A stretch of 64,000 nt of DNA, from contig NZ_JARBUY010000001.1 in assembly GCF_028882255.1 (NCBI RefSeq), positions 1,022,344-1,086,343 of the forward strand, in the 5' to 3' direction. The position numbers were made by a program, and so were the translations under genes. Positions 44,000 to 52,958 of this stretch are shown here, piece after piece; the first letter of the stretch is position 1, and every line of letters starts with the position of its first letter. Source of the stretch: Maribacter polysaccharolyticus (GTDB lineage Bacteria > Bacteroidota > Bacteroidia > Flavobacteriales > Flavobacteriaceae). Under the pieces are notes generated by a model. It made no database searches and had not been told where the DNA came from. It worked only from the letters and a program-made list of their open reading frames with translations.

Positions 44000-46234
44000 A
44001 TGAATAAGTTCTTGTTCTGGAACATTGCCGTATTACTGGTATCCCAAGCTTGCGTATCCCAACAGAAGGAAAGGGTAAAGGATTCAGTTACAACGAAAAT
44101 CGAAATGCTAAAGGAGGTGATAGTAAGTGGGAGCGTAATCCTGGGGAGTGAATTCGAGGCAAGGAACAGGACCGGATCAGCACAATTTATATCTGAAAAG
44201 GAACTACAAAGATTTGGTTACACTGATATCAATCGAACATTGAAAAGAATTCCAGGTGTTAATATATATGAGGAGGATGGCTTCGGTCTGAGACCCAATA
44301 TCAGCTTAAGGGGCACATCTCCTGAAAGGAGTGCAAAAATTAACTTGATGGAAGATGGGGTACTGATTGCACCTGCTCCTTACAGTGCCCCTGCGGCCTA
44401 CTACTTTCCTACTTTGGGCAGAATGCAGGCCTTGGAAATTTTAAAGGGAAGCAGTCAGATCCAATACGGCCCAAATACTACAGGGGGAGCGATCAATATG
44501 ATATCTGCACGCATTCCGTCTCAATTTGGAGGCAAGGTCGCCATCTCAGCTGGTAATTTCAATTCAAGGAACACACAAGTTGTTCTCGGTAATAATTATG
44601 GAAATTTTGGATTCGTAAGTGAGTACTACAATTATAATTCCGATGGTTTTAAAAATCTGGATGGTGGGGGAAATACGGGTTTTGATAAATCGGACTACTT
44701 GGCAAAATTCAGAATAAACACAGATAAGGAAGACAAAATCTACCAATCGCTTCAATTCAAAATTCAATTTTCCGAGGAAAAGGCCAATGAAACCTATTTG
44801 GGCCTGACCGATAGTGATTTTAGGAAAAATCCATATCGAAGATATAGGGCATCTTCCGAGGATGTTATGGATACGGAGCATCGGCAGTATCAATTGACGC
44901 ATTTTCTAGAACTTTTCCCTAAACTTAGTATCAGTACTACTGGATACCTTAACAAGTTTAAACGTAATTGGTATAAATTGGACGATGTTACCCTAGGAGA
45001 GCGAGTTGGAATAAATGAGGTGCTCTCGGATCCTGGAACATATGATATGGAATATGGTGCATTACTGGGAAATGATGATACAGCAGCCGATGTTTTTGGA
45101 ATAAAGGCCAATAACAGGGAATACAGTTCCAAGGGAATACAGTCTATTGCCAGATTCCGTTGGGGCTCGGATTGGTTGCAAAGCCTAGAGTTTGGGGTAA
45201 GGTACCACACAGACGAGGAGGATAGATTCCAATGGATAGACAGATATGCCATTTCAAATAATGAACTTATACCTACGACTGTGGGAATCAAAGGAACCAA
45301 TGCAAATCGAATCAGCAAGGCGAAAGCATTTGCGGCATACACCATGTACAAATTAAATATTGGCAGATTTACCTTAACCCCCGGACTTCGTTATGAGAAC
45401 ATAACTATGGGGAGATTAGATTATGGGAGCAATGATTCCGCGAGATCGGGTACGGAGCTTTCCGAGCGATCCAACAGGGTGGATGTGTGGATTCCAGGCA
45501 TGGGGGCAAATTATACTTTTACCAATTATTTATCGGTTTTCGGCGGGATACACAAAGGGTTTTCTCCTCCTGGAAACATCGATGGCCAGGATGTCGAAAA
45601 AAGCATAAATTACGAATTAGGAACCCGCTTTAACCGTATGGGAATTCGGGGTGAGGTCGTTTTATATTACAATGATTACCAAAACCTATTGGGCAGTGAC
45701 CTTGCCGCTAGTGGGGGAACGGGAAGTCTGGATCAATTTAACGCTGGAGCCGTAAGGGTCAGTGGAGCGGAACTGCTATTGAGTTACAATCTCCTGGAGA
45801 AAACATCTAAAAAATTAGGACTACCTTTATCCTTTACTTACACCTTGACGGATACCGAATTTCTCAGCTCCTTTGAAAGTGATAATGATATCTTTGGGGC
45901 GGTAACCGCAGGTGATGAAATACCATATATTTCTAAACACCAAATCAATTTGAACCTTGGAATGGAACATGAGAAATTTACCCTCGATTTGGGTGCACGT
46001 TACACGGATGCATTCAGAACGCTGGCCGGCACAGGTACGATCTCGCCAAATCTAAAGGTGGAATCCAATTTTGTTATCGATATATCCGCGCGATATTTTT
46101 ACAATGAATACTTTGCATTCTCCATGAATATTATAAATCTATTGGATGAAGTCTACGCGGTGTCAAGGGTTCCTGCAGGCTTAAGACCTGGTCATCCTTT
46201 TGGAATCATTTTTTCAATAGCACACGAGTTTTGA
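44000..46234 (+). CDS. TonB-dependent outer-membrane receptor (FecA-like)
   Basis: 744 residues from ATG 44000 (a TTG-initiated frame begins at 43964 but overlaps the promoter). A signal peptide ends near QACVSQQ; then a plug domain with RIPGVNIYEEDGFGLRPNISLRGTSPERSAKINLMEDGV, the FecA-type plug signature; then a 22-strand-type barrel ending in a terminal Phe (AHEF). No carboxypeptidase-like N-terminal domain is present. It imports a chelated substrate at the expense of the proton motive force; iron citrate is the family default, but a metal-chelate role in this island is equally possible. It is paired with the DUF6503 gene 99 bp downstream. Confidence 0.85.
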   Translation: MNKFLFWNIAVLLVSQACVSQQKERVKDSVTTKIEMLKEVIVSGSVILGSEFEARNRTGSAQFISEKELQRFGYTDINRTLKRIPGVNIYEEDGFGLRPNISLRGTSPERSAKINLMEDGVLIAPAPYSAPAAYYFPTLGRMQALEILKGSSQIQYGPNTTGGAINMISARIPSQFGGKVAISAGNFNSRNTQVVLGNNYGNFGFVSEYYNYNSDGFKNLDGGGNTGFDKSDYLAKFRINTDKEDKIYQSLQFKIQFSEEKANETYLGLTDSDFRKNPYRRYRASSEDVMDTEHRQYQLTHFLELFPKLSISTTGYLNKFKRNWYKLDDVTLGERVGINEVLSDPGTYDMEYGALLGNDDTAADVFGIKANNREYSSKGIQSIARFRWGSDWLQSLEFGVRYHTDEEDRFQWIDRYAISNNELIPTTVGIKGTNANRISKAKAFAAYTMYKLNIGRFTLTPGLRYENITMGRLDYGSNDSARSGTELSERSNRVDVWIPGMGANYTFTNYLSVFGGIHKGFSPPGNIDGQDVEKSINYELGTRFNRMGIRGEVVLYYNDYQNLLGSDLAASGGTGSLDQFNAGAVRVSGAELLLSYNLLEKTSKKLGLPLSFTYTLTDTEFLSSFESDNDIFGAVTAGDEIPYISKHQINLNLGMEHEKFTLDLGARYTDAFRTLAGTGTISPNLKVESNFVIDISARYFYNEYFAFSMNIINLLDEVYAVSRVPAGLRPGHPFGIIFSIAHEF

Positions 46235-46333
46235 GATTAGAAGAATACTCCAAGGCATTGATAGAATTTAGACTTAAACGTTAAAAGTAATCAAATTGGA
46301 AAATTTCTTAATAATTAAAAAACTACGTAACCT

Positions 46334-47098
46334 ATGCAATCAATCAAGTATCGCACATACCTTTCGTTTGGTATCTTTCTAGTATCATATTTTTTGCCAA
46401 ACGCAGTAGTGGCACAACAAGAAATTGTAACGATGGCCATCGAGGTTTCTGGGACCGCGAAATTGAAAAATGCAGAAGCCTCCTTTACCTTTCGCGATAA
46501 CAGCTATAAATACAAAAGAAACAAAGGACGATTTGAATACACAAGAATCGGCAAGAAGATAGATGGCACCAAAATACGGGATGTCTATACCAACGAAGGG
46601 CTCTTCCGTTATGTGGATGACACCATGGTTGCACTTACCGAGAAAAGAAAGAAGGCCTTTACAAATTCTGTCAATTCGGTAATTTATTTTGCATTTCTTC
46701 CTTTATGGCTCAAAGACCCTGCGGTGATACTTGAAAATAAGGGAATATCGAAAATCAAAGGCAAGGAGTACCATAAAATACGCGTCACTTTCAAGCAAGA
46801 GAGTGGTGGCGATGATTTTGAGGATGTATTTTTATACTGGTTTGATGTTCATGATTACCGCATGGATTACCTTGCATATAAATATTTTACCGACAAAGGC
46901 GGAATACGGTTCCGTGAAGCTTATAACCAACGTACAGTTAACGGCGTTACTATACAGGACTATCGTAACCTACAACCCAAAATCAAAGGAAGTATTGATT
47001 TTGAACATATTGATAAAGCCTTTGAAAATGATAAATTGGAAGAACTGTCCATTATTGGATTAAAAAAAGTAAAAATAGCATCCATTCCAAAAACTTAA
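46334..47098 (+). CDS. DUF6503-family exported protein
   Basis: A 254-residue protein with a signal peptide (ending VVAQQ) and a beta-rich domain (ASFTFRDNSYKYKRNKGRFEYTRIG, then GKEYHKIRVTFKQESGG and VFLYWFDVHDYRMDYLAYKY). This layout is a Bacteroidota-specific family (DUF6503) with a lipoprotein-carrier-like fold. It lacks a lipobox Cys. It follows the TonB receptor at 99 bp in the same direction and may assist it. Function unknown. Confidence 0.72.
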   Translation: MQSIKYRTYLSFGIFLVSYFLPNAVVAQQEIVTMAIEVSGTAKLKNAEASFTFRDNSYKYKRNKGRFEYTRIGKKIDGTKIRDVYTNEGLFRYVDDTMVALTEKRKKAFTNSVNSVIYFAFLPLWLKDPAVILENKGISKIKGKEYHKIRVTFKQESGGDDFEDVFLYWFDVHDYRMDYLAYKYFTDKGGIRFREAYNQRTVNGVTIQDYRNLQPKIKGSIDFEHIDKAFENDKLEELSIIGLKKVKIASIPKT

Positions 47099-47104
47099 CC
47101 TTTA

Positions 47105-47129
47105 TTTCTTAAAAAAGAAACAGTTTTTT
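47105..47129 (+). terminator. Weak terminator after the DUF6503 gene
   Basis: TTTCTT and AAGAAA (6-bp arms) are followed by CAG and TTTTTT. The stem is all A-T, so strength is doubtful. Confidence 0.35.
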
Positions 47130-47151
47130 GGACTCAACACCATGATGTTAT

Positions 47152-47580
47152 TCATTCAAAAACTCGAAGTATGTTTCCAGTAAGTTCTGTTTGAAATATT
47201 TTCAAGGGATTGCTTGTGATGCTGTTTAACGGTTTTCCTGTCTGGTCAAACCGTGCACCGTGCGTAGAACAGTAATAGATGCCCCCATCATTCGAAATAA
47301 ATCACACTTCCTCGGTCTGTTGATGGCTACAGATTTGGCTCGCCGCTACATACTGCCCCTCCAAGTTTTTTGCCACGACCACAAATTCCTTTAAAATAAA
47401 TCCCCCATTATTCTGTAATGGCACACCTTCCTGAGAGTCAAGGTAAATGGTAAAATCAATTCCGGTAGAGACAGCAAGGCCCGTTTCTGCACTGTCTTCA
47501 GAACAACCATGAACGCAGGGAAAAACTATGGCAAATGCCGCACCAGCACCCAAACTCCGCAAAAACTGTTTTCTTTCCAT
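47152..47580 (-). pseudogene. Rieske-type [2Fe-2S] protein gene with in-frame stop
   Basis: Start at ATG 47580. An export signal (RKQFLRSLGAGAAFAIVF) precedes a Rieske domain. The first cluster motif CSHQ is intact; nine codons after its Cys, TGA at 47302-47304 interrupts the frame. The same frame then continues through the second motif CSTHGARFD and ends at TGA 47152-47154. All four cluster ligands (Cys-His, Cys-His) are therefore encoded, split by one stop. It may be a recent pseudogene or a sequencing error; recoding is unlikely. The intact protein would be about 142 residues and periplasmic. Confidence 0.8.
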
Positions 47581-47690
47581 AACAAAAACGATTTTAAAAA
47601 AGAACATTTCAATTTCTAAAATCGTATTGCTACTTACCAATAATTTCCTAAGAAAAGCTCATTGTTAATTCTGTGTGAAAATTTTTATGA

Positions 47691-47736
47691 ACATGACAAA
47701 TATCATGTCAAGGCCTTGTTAGCTATCCTATTTTTG
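47691..47736 (+). promoter_or_regulatory. Inverted repeat and -7 element before the second HYC/CC/PP gene
   Basis: ACATGA-6-TCATGT (47691-47708) lies about 20 bp upstream of TATTTTTG (47729-47736, consensus TAnnTTTG). A repeat covering the -33 region is where a repressor or activator would bind. The gene start at 47843 leaves a leader of about 100 bases. Confidence 0.45.
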
Positions 47737-47842
47737 TAGTTGAATGCCAAAAAATACATAACTATATAACTATATATCAGATAATTATAAACCGGGAATA
47801 ACTAATATTCAGAGTTAAATAATTTTTAACTAACTTTATAAT

Positions 47843-48262
47843 GTGAAAAAGTTTTTTACCAAAATACTATCTATCAGTTTGACTTGCGCCGTGCTCTTCA
47901 CATCGACGGCGTTCACGGCAGATATGCATTTCTGTTGTAATAAATTGGTAGATGTAGCCGTATTTGGTAAAGCAAAACCCTGCAAAGATAAAATTCAGAA
48001 AGCAGAAAAATATTCAAAAAAATGTTCCTTCGACCAAAAAGATTGTTGTAGTAATAAGAGTTTTGTGAAGCAGGGAAATGACAACTTAAAGAAGGTTACT
48101 TTTGAACTGGGTGCAGAAAATTATGTTTTCTTACAAGCTTTTTTATACACCTATGTGAACCTTTTTGATGGGTTCGAAAATAAATTAGTTGCCTTTGTAA
48201 ACTATAATCCACCTTGGATTGAGAAGGACATTCTTGTGCTTCACGAAACTTTCTTGATTTGA
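47843..48262 (+). CDS. HYC/CC/PP-family small exported protein (second copy)
   Basis: 139 residues with a GTG start (47843); an ATG one base off is followed by a stop. The signal peptide (KILSISLTCAVLFTSTAFTA) is followed by MHFCCNKLVD, a Lys-rich Cys region (CKDK, CSFDQKDCCSN) and FVNYNPPWIEKD, with LHETFLI at the end. Here the HYC motif reads HFC and the PP pair is intact, making this the more complete of the two copies. A Lys-rich Cys cluster could bind soft metals. It is followed by two hairpins and then the second AraC-type gene. Confidence 0.8.
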   Translation: MKKFFTKILSISLTCAVLFTSTAFTADMHFCCNKLVDVAVFGKAKPCKDKIQKAEKYSKKCSFDQKDCCSNKSFVKQGNDNLKKVTFELGAENYVFLQAFLYTYVNLFDGFENKLVAFVNYNPPWIEKDILVLHETFLI

Positions 48263-48274
48263 TTTTTATTTAAG

Positions 48275-48332
48275 CAGATTATTGATTTAATAATCTGTAC
48301 TTCCCCTTTAGCCAGTAATTGATTATTGGCTA
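48275..48332 (+). terminator. Two successive hairpins after the HYC/CC/PP gene
   Basis: Hairpin 1: CAGATTATT / AATAATCTG (48275-48297, 5-base loop). Hairpin 2: 11-bp arms TAGCCAGTAAT / ATTATTGGCTA (48309-48332) with one mismatch. Neither is followed by a clear U-tract, so an attenuator between this gene and the AraC-type gene is also possible. Confidence 0.4.
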
Positions 48333-48440
48333 CCTCTTGTCGTACTCGTATTCTAACGACAGCCTATTCCGACCCCTATTAAAAAAAGGGATTTAACCTC
48401 TGTTCGGCTTTAATGCCAGGGAAAATCAACATATATACTC

Positions 48441-49022
48441 ATGGAATCCATTCGGAAATACTGGATTAAAAACATGGTTTGCAGACGGTGTCTGAAGGTC
48501 ATAAAACAGGAACTTGTAGCTATCAACGTCGAAGTACTCTCCCTAGAATTGGGAAAATTAACAATACGTACTACTCCTATTAATGTTAGGCAAATCGATA
48601 TTCAAATAGCAAATATTCTTTACTCAAATGGCTTTGAAATCGCCAAAAGTGAAGAAGAAATGTTGATTGAAGAAATAAAGATATCACTAATAGAACTTAT
48701 AAAAGATTTGCCTATATCCATAAAGGTGAATACCTCCGAGTACTTGGCCTCGACCTTACATCGTGAATATAAAATATTGAGCAAATTGTTTTCCAAAACT
48801 GAGAAAACAACTATTGAAAAGTATTTTATAAAACTGAAAATCGAAAAGGCAAAAGAGCTAATGCAATTGCAACGATATACTTTCTCGGATATTGCTTATC
48901 TCTTGGATTATAGTAGCGTGAACCATTTATCAAGGCAGTTTAAGAATATTAGCGGAATGAGTATGACAGATTATAAAAAAACAGAAGATTGGAAGCGTAA
49001 TTTCTATGACGAAATTATATAG
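48441..49022 (+). CDS. AraC-family regulator with CxxC HMA-like domain (second copy)
   Basis: A 193-residue paralogue of the protein at 25579. The N-terminal part carries MVCRRC (Cys14, Cys17) in an HMA-like context, and the C-terminal part holds the AraC DNA-binding domain (FSDIAYLLDYSSVNHLSRQFKNISGM). No third domain is present. Here the CxxC has Arg-Arg between the cysteines, against Pro-Arg in the other copy. It lies 71 bp before the cytochrome-porin group and likely regulates this part of the island (inference). Metal identity unknown. Confidence 0.82.
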   Translation: MESIRKYWIKNMVCRRCLKVIKQELVAINVEVLSLELGKLTIRTTPINVRQIDIQIANILYSNGFEIAKSEEEMLIEEIKISLIELIKDLPISIKVNTSEYLASTLHREYKILSKLFSKTEKTTIEKYFIKLKIEKAKELMQLQRYTFSDIAYLLDYSSVNHLSRQFKNISGMSMTDYKKTEDWKRNFYDEII

Positions 49023-49093
49023 AAATGAAAGAAAATTATACAGAAGAAAGCTATCAATATAAGATAGATTTACTAACAATGAAATATCAATAA

Positions 49094-49498
49094 ATGAAAA
49101 ATATAAAATTCTTACCAAGCACCATTACTATAACAATGTGTTTTCTGTTCATAGGGTTTAATACCCATGCACAGGATAAATGGGTTGCACCTGCTAATGC
49201 TGACAAGATTATAAACCCTCTTAAAGGAAATACCTCTGCAACGGAATCCGGTAAAAGAACCTTTAAGATGTTATGCGTTGTATGCCATGGGGCTAAAGGC
49301 AAAGGCAATGGAATAGGTGGTTCAGGATTGACCCCGAAACCATCAGATTTGACGAGTACAAGTGTACAGAACCAAACAGACGGAGCAATTTATTGGAAGC
49401 TTACTAAAGGACGGCCTCCAATGGCGTCTTATGAAACCGCAATACCTGAAAATAAAAGGTGGGAAATCATTAACTATATAAGAACCTTAAAAAAATGA
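49094..49498 (+). CDS. Small c-type cytochrome
   Basis: 134 residues with a cleavable signal (FIGFNTHAQ) and one class I haem motif CVVCH (61-65). A distal Met is provided by PPMASY, and GGSGLTPKPSDLTS is typical of periplasmic cytochrome c. Its stop overlaps the porin start by four bases, so the two are translationally coupled. It is probably an electron carrier in the periplasm. Confidence 0.88.
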   Translation: MKNIKFLPSTITITMCFLFIGFNTHAQDKWVAPANADKIINPLKGNTSATESGKRTFKMLCVVCHGAKGKGNGIGGSGLTPKPSDLTSTSVQNQTDGAIYWKLTKGRPPMASYETAIPENKRWEIINYIRTLKK

Positions 49499-50655
49499 AA
49501 AAGCTAATCATATTAATAATAGCAGTTGTCTTTGGCAATCAAATGAACGGTCAAACTTACAACACCTTTGAACCAAGTAAGACCCAGTTCATGATACGGG
49601 GTTATGGTCATACCGGATTCGAGTACATGAAATCGGGAGACGAAAAGGAATCAACTTTCTTAGGTTCAGCATTTGCCCCAATTTTTTTATTCAAACATTC
49701 AGATAAGCTGATGTTCGAAGCGGAATTAGAATTTGTTTTAGAAAACAATGAACTCGAAGTAGGATTGGAATATGCCGATGTTATGTATGTATTGAATAAG
49801 AACATGACCATAAGGGCAGGGAAATTTCTGCTACCCTTTGGAACGTTTATGGAAAGATTGCATCCTGCTTGGATCAATAGGCTTCCGACAAGACCATTGG
49901 GTTTTGGCCATGATGGAATTGCACCCTCCTCTGGTATCGGTGTTGAATTAAGGGGTGCTTTTGATCTAGGCGGTCCTTCCCTGAACTATTCTGTGTATTC
50001 AACAAATGGCCCTCGTTTAAAAGATGGAAGTGTAGAGCCGGAAGAGGCCGGCATGCTTATGTTCCAAAATTTTGAGGATAATAATTTGAGTAAGGCCATA
50101 GGTGGTCGTTTAGGATTATTGCCTTTTGCCGATTCTTCGACCGAAATAGGTATTTCGGCATATTCAACATCTGGTGTTGGTGAAGAGGATTCGGTATATG
50201 AAGATATAGGCGCTTTTCTTTATGCACTGGACTTTGCTTTCGTAAAACAAATACCTGCAATTAGTGGATTAGTTGATATCAAGGCCCAGTATAATAGTTC
50301 CAATGTAGATACGGCAACTTTTATAGAAACTCATGAGGATGGTGATGAAGAGGCATACAGTTTTGACAATCAAAGTGACTCCTTTTACGGACAGCTTAGT
50401 TATAGACCTACAATGGCAGATAGTGACTTTATGAAAAAGTTGGAGTTTGTTGGAAGGTATTCAGATTTCAATGCTCCCGAAGGGGCCGAATGGGAAGAGA
50501 AATCCATTCAATACGCATTTGGCATCAACTACTGGTTAACATGGCGATCAGTAATCAAAATGAGTTATCAAACGACTGAGACCGAAGGTGGTCATGACGG
50601 AGATGGAATAACCAATACGGATGGTTTTTTCCTTCATTGGGCAATAGGATTCTAA
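49495..50655 (+). CDS. Outer-membrane porin-like protein
   Basis: A 386-residue beta-barrel protein: signal peptide (VVFGNQMNGQ), alternating strands with the aromatic girdle pattern, a RAGKFLLPFGTFMERLHPAWINR segment typical of phosphate/OprO-like porins, and an aromatic C-terminal residue (AIGF). It might admit a metal or oxyanion substrate related to the cytochromes that flank it. No strict family assignment. Confidence 0.75.
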   Translation: MKKLIILIIAVVFGNQMNGQTYNTFEPSKTQFMIRGYGHTGFEYMKSGDEKESTFLGSAFAPIFLFKHSDKLMFEAELEFVLENNELEVGLEYADVMYVLNKNMTIRAGKFLLPFGTFMERLHPAWINRLPTRPLGFGHDGIAPSSGIGVELRGAFDLGGPSLNYSVYSTNGPRLKDGSVEPEEAGMLMFQNFEDNNLSKAIGGRLGLLPFADSSTEIGISAYSTSGVGEEDSVYEDIGAFLYALDFAFVKQIPAISGLVDIKAQYNSSNVDTATFIETHEDGDEEAYSFDNQSDSFYGQLSYRPTMADSDFMKKLEFVGRYSDFNAPEGAEWEEKSIQYAFGINYWLTWRSVIKMSYQTTETEGGHDGDGITNTDGFFLHWAIGF

Positions 50656-50763
50656 TAAAACAATATATAAACAGAAAACATGAAAATAATAAAACAAATT
50701 ATAGTACTGGGATTTTTCTCCGCAGGAATCATCTACGAGTTGTTATCAAAACTTTTTAAAATT

Positions 50764-51090
50764 ATGAGCGTGAAAACAGTGCAGAAAAAGTTGTCAATAG
50801 GGATTGTTTTTTTAACCATCGGAGCAACCACAATTGCCTGTACTTCAACAAAAGGAACTAATGCTGATGACCCGACAATCGCAATAGCAGAAATTGTTGA
50901 AGAATTCAAAATAGAAAAATCGGGGGCACAAATGTGGGGGGAAACCTGTAACAGATGCCATTTGGCTCCTTCACCGGCAGATTACAACGACACTGATTGG
51001 GAAACCATTAGTCTGCATATGAGGGTAAGAGCGAATATTACTGAAAACCAAATAACGAAAATTGAGGAATTTCTTAAATCGGCCAATTAA
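50764..51090 (+). CDS. Lipoprotein c-type cytochrome
   Basis: The start is set at ATG 50764 because it begins a lipoprotein signal ending in TTIAC; an upstream ATG at 50680 would add a second hydrophobic helix. The mature part has one haem motif CNRCH and a helix-rich end (RANITENQITKIEEFL). It closes the cytochrome-porin group. The CNRCHLAPSPADY pattern resembles cytochromes involved in quinol or metal oxidation. Confidence 0.7.
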   Translation: MSVKTVQKKLSIGIVFLTIGATTIACTSTKGTNADDPTIAIAEIVEEFKIEKSGAQMWGETCNRCHLAPSPADYNDTDWETISLHMRVRANITENQITKIEEFLKSAN

Positions 51091-51202
51091 AATGGCAAAA
51101 AACACTCCAATAGTTGCTTCGATAATACAGCGATAGAGGTAAAATAATGCCCGAATCCAAAAATGGAACAAAACAACTTAGAACTAATTTAAAATAGATG
51201 TA

Positions 51203-52018
51203 ATGGACAAATTGCCAAAAATTGCGTTACCTGCAATATTCATAATTTTCGTGCTGGTTATTTTAATTACAAAATCTGCAGTAACGATTGGATCCGGGGA
51301 AGCCGGGGTACTCTACAAAACCTTTGGGGGCGGAGTGGTTACGGATCAGCCGCCTTTGGGCGAGGGTTTCCATATTGTGGCACCTTGGAACAAGGTTTTT
51401 ATATATGAGGTTAGACAGCAAGAAGTTTTTGAAAAAATGCAGGTGCTTTCTTCCAACGGATTGGAGATAAAACTGGATGCCTCCGCTTGGTTTGAACCAA
51501 AGAGGGAATTTTTAGGGAAACTTCACCAAGAAAAAGGTACCGAATACGTTAACCGTGTACTACTGCCCACAATAAGATCTGCAGCAAGAAGCGTTGTGGG
51601 GCGCTATACCCCAGAGCAATTATATTCCAGTAAACGAGATGCAATACAGGCAGAGATTTATGAAGAGACCAAAAAAATCGTTGACGGACAGTACATTCAG
51701 CTCAATGAGATACTAGTGCGAGATGTTACTTTGCCAGGCACAATAAAGGAAGCTATAGAGCGTAAACTTAAACAAGAACAAGAGTCGTTGGAATATGAAT
51801 TTCGTTTGGTTACCGCCAAAAAGGAAGCGGAAAAAGTAACCATTGAAGCACAAGGAAAGGCTGATGCGAACAAAATTTTAAGTGCTTCCCTGACCGATAA
51901 GATATTACAGGACAAGGGTATCGATGCAACATTGGAACTAGCGAAGTCACCTAACTCGAAAGTAGTCGTAGTTGGTAGTGGCGATTCTGGACTACCGTTG
52001 ATACTGGGCAATAATTGA
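51203..52018 (+). CDS. SPFH/prohibitin-family membrane protein
   Basis: A 271-residue inner-membrane scaffold protein: one N-terminal helix (LPAIFIIFVLVILITKSAV), the SPFH domain (VTIGSGEAGVLYKTF to YVNRVLLPTIRSAARSVVGRYTPEQLY), and a long charged coiled-coil helix (TIKEAIERKLKQEQESLEYEFRLVTAKKEAEKV). Prohibitin-like proteins organise proteases and membrane microdomains. Its place here may reflect envelope protection under metal stress. It is followed by a strong terminator. Confidence 0.9.
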   Translation: MDKLPKIALPAIFIIFVLVILITKSAVTIGSGEAGVLYKTFGGGVVTDQPPLGEGFHIVAPWNKVFIYEVRQQEVFEKMQVLSSNGLEIKLDASAWFEPKREFLGKLHQEKGTEYVNRVLLPTIRSAARSVVGRYTPEQLYSSKRDAIQAEIYEETKKIVDGQYIQLNEILVRDVTLPGTIKEAIERKLKQEQESLEYEFRLVTAKKEAEKVTIEAQGKADANKILSASLTDKILQDKGIDATLELAKSPNSKVVVVGSGDSGLPLILGNN

Positions 52019-52042
52019 TTTTTTGTTTAGCACAATGGGACT

Positions 52043-52072
52043 AAAAGTTTAAATGAACCCATTTAAACTTTT
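52043..52072 (+). terminator. Terminator after the SPFH gene
   Basis: A perfect 13-bp stem (AAAAGTTTAAATG / CATTTAAACTTTT, loop AACC) extends by two more pairs. Its A-rich 5' side makes it bidirectional. Confidence 0.65.
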
Positions 52073-52173
52073 GGATTGAAGCGAAAATTAGGGCATAAAA
52101 TGTGCCTCCGAAACTTTGGGGGCAAGTAAAAGAAAAAGTTAAAACGAATCGAGTAACTCTTAAATCAAATACA

Positions 52174-52641
52174 ATGAAAAAAGTAACACTATTTTTTTTG
52201 ACAATCGGGCTGGTAACCTTAAATGGTTGCAACCAGAAAACTGACGTTAACGCAGTTCTTGAAAATTCGGAAACAAAGACTGAAATTTTTGATGCGATTG
52301 CGAACAATCATAGTTATATGATGCAGTTTATGCAAAACATGCAAGCTAGTGATCATGCGATGCAGATGATGAAAGGCGACAATCAAATGATGGGCAAAAT
52401 GATGCAAGGTGGTATGCAGATGATGATGAAAGACAGTATGATGATGATGAATATGATGCAATCCATGATGAAGGATGGAAAGATGATGGGGAACATGATG
52501 CGAATGATGCACGAAAAGGGGATGATGAGTGATGAATGCATGGAGTCTTGCAAGAACATGATGGCCGAGAAAGGAATGGACATTATAGAACAAGGCGAGT
52601 TGGAATTGAGCAAAAGCCAAAGTCATGGCGATCATCATTAA
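52174..52641 (+). CDS. Met-rich lipoprotein
   Basis: 155 residues from ATG 52174 (an upstream in-frame start would add a basic extension before the signal). Signal peptide with lipobox VTLNGC (Cys19). The mature part is extremely Met-rich (DHAMQMMKGDNQMMGKMMQ and similar), with a His-containing end. Such Met clusters bind Cu(I)/Ag(I), as in the CopK/PcoE/SilE class. It is likely a periplasmic metal sponge. No exact family assigned. Confidence 0.8.
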   Translation: MKKVTLFFLTIGLVTLNGCNQKTDVNAVLENSETKTEIFDAIANNHSYMMQFMQNMQASDHAMQMMKGDNQMMGKMMQGGMQMMMKDSMMMMNMMQSMMKDGKMMGNMMRMMHEKGMMSDECMESCKNMMAEKGMDIIEQGELELSKSQSHGDHH

Positions 52642-52673
52642 AACACTAATGTTTAACGCAAATACAGGTAAAC

Positions 52674-52946
52674 ATGAAAAGTCATTGGATATGGATGATT
52701 ATCGGTTGTGGGCTACCCCTACTACTGATATTTTTCGCCCCGGCATTGGGCATCACAGGGTATAATAGCCTTTTCGGTTTTATAATCCTGATGTTCATAT
52801 TGCATCTGTTTATGCCGCATGGCTCACATGGTCGCTATGGACACGATCATGCCGGACATGGCAAGGCAGGGCATGCGCATAATCATGATAAAAAAGAAAC
52901 CCAAGAGGGAACAAAAGAAGAGCATAAAGGGCACCAGCACCATTAA
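52674..52946 (+). CDS. DUF2933-type small membrane protein with His tail
   Basis: 90 residues: two hydrophobic helices (WMIIGCGLPLLLIFFAPALG, then LFGFIILMFILHLFM) and a His/Gly tail (HGRYGHDHAGHGKAGHAHNHD). The layout fits the DUF2933 family, small inner-membrane proteins of metal-resistance islands. The His tail may bind Cu or Zn at the membrane surface. It lies 32 bp after the Met-rich lipoprotein gene. Confidence 0.75.
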   Translation: MKSHWIWMIIGCGLPLLLIFFAPALGITGYNSLFGFIILMFILHLFMPHGSHGRYGHDHAGHGKAGHAHNHDKKETQEGTKEEHKGHQHH

Positions 52947-52958
52947 AAAATTAGACAA

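Noticed and set aside
52219-52638. A His-rich 139-codon minus-strand frame opposite the Met-rich lipoprotein
   Set aside because: ATG-rich codons read backwards give CAT, so the His richness is an artefact of the Met clusters on the other strand.
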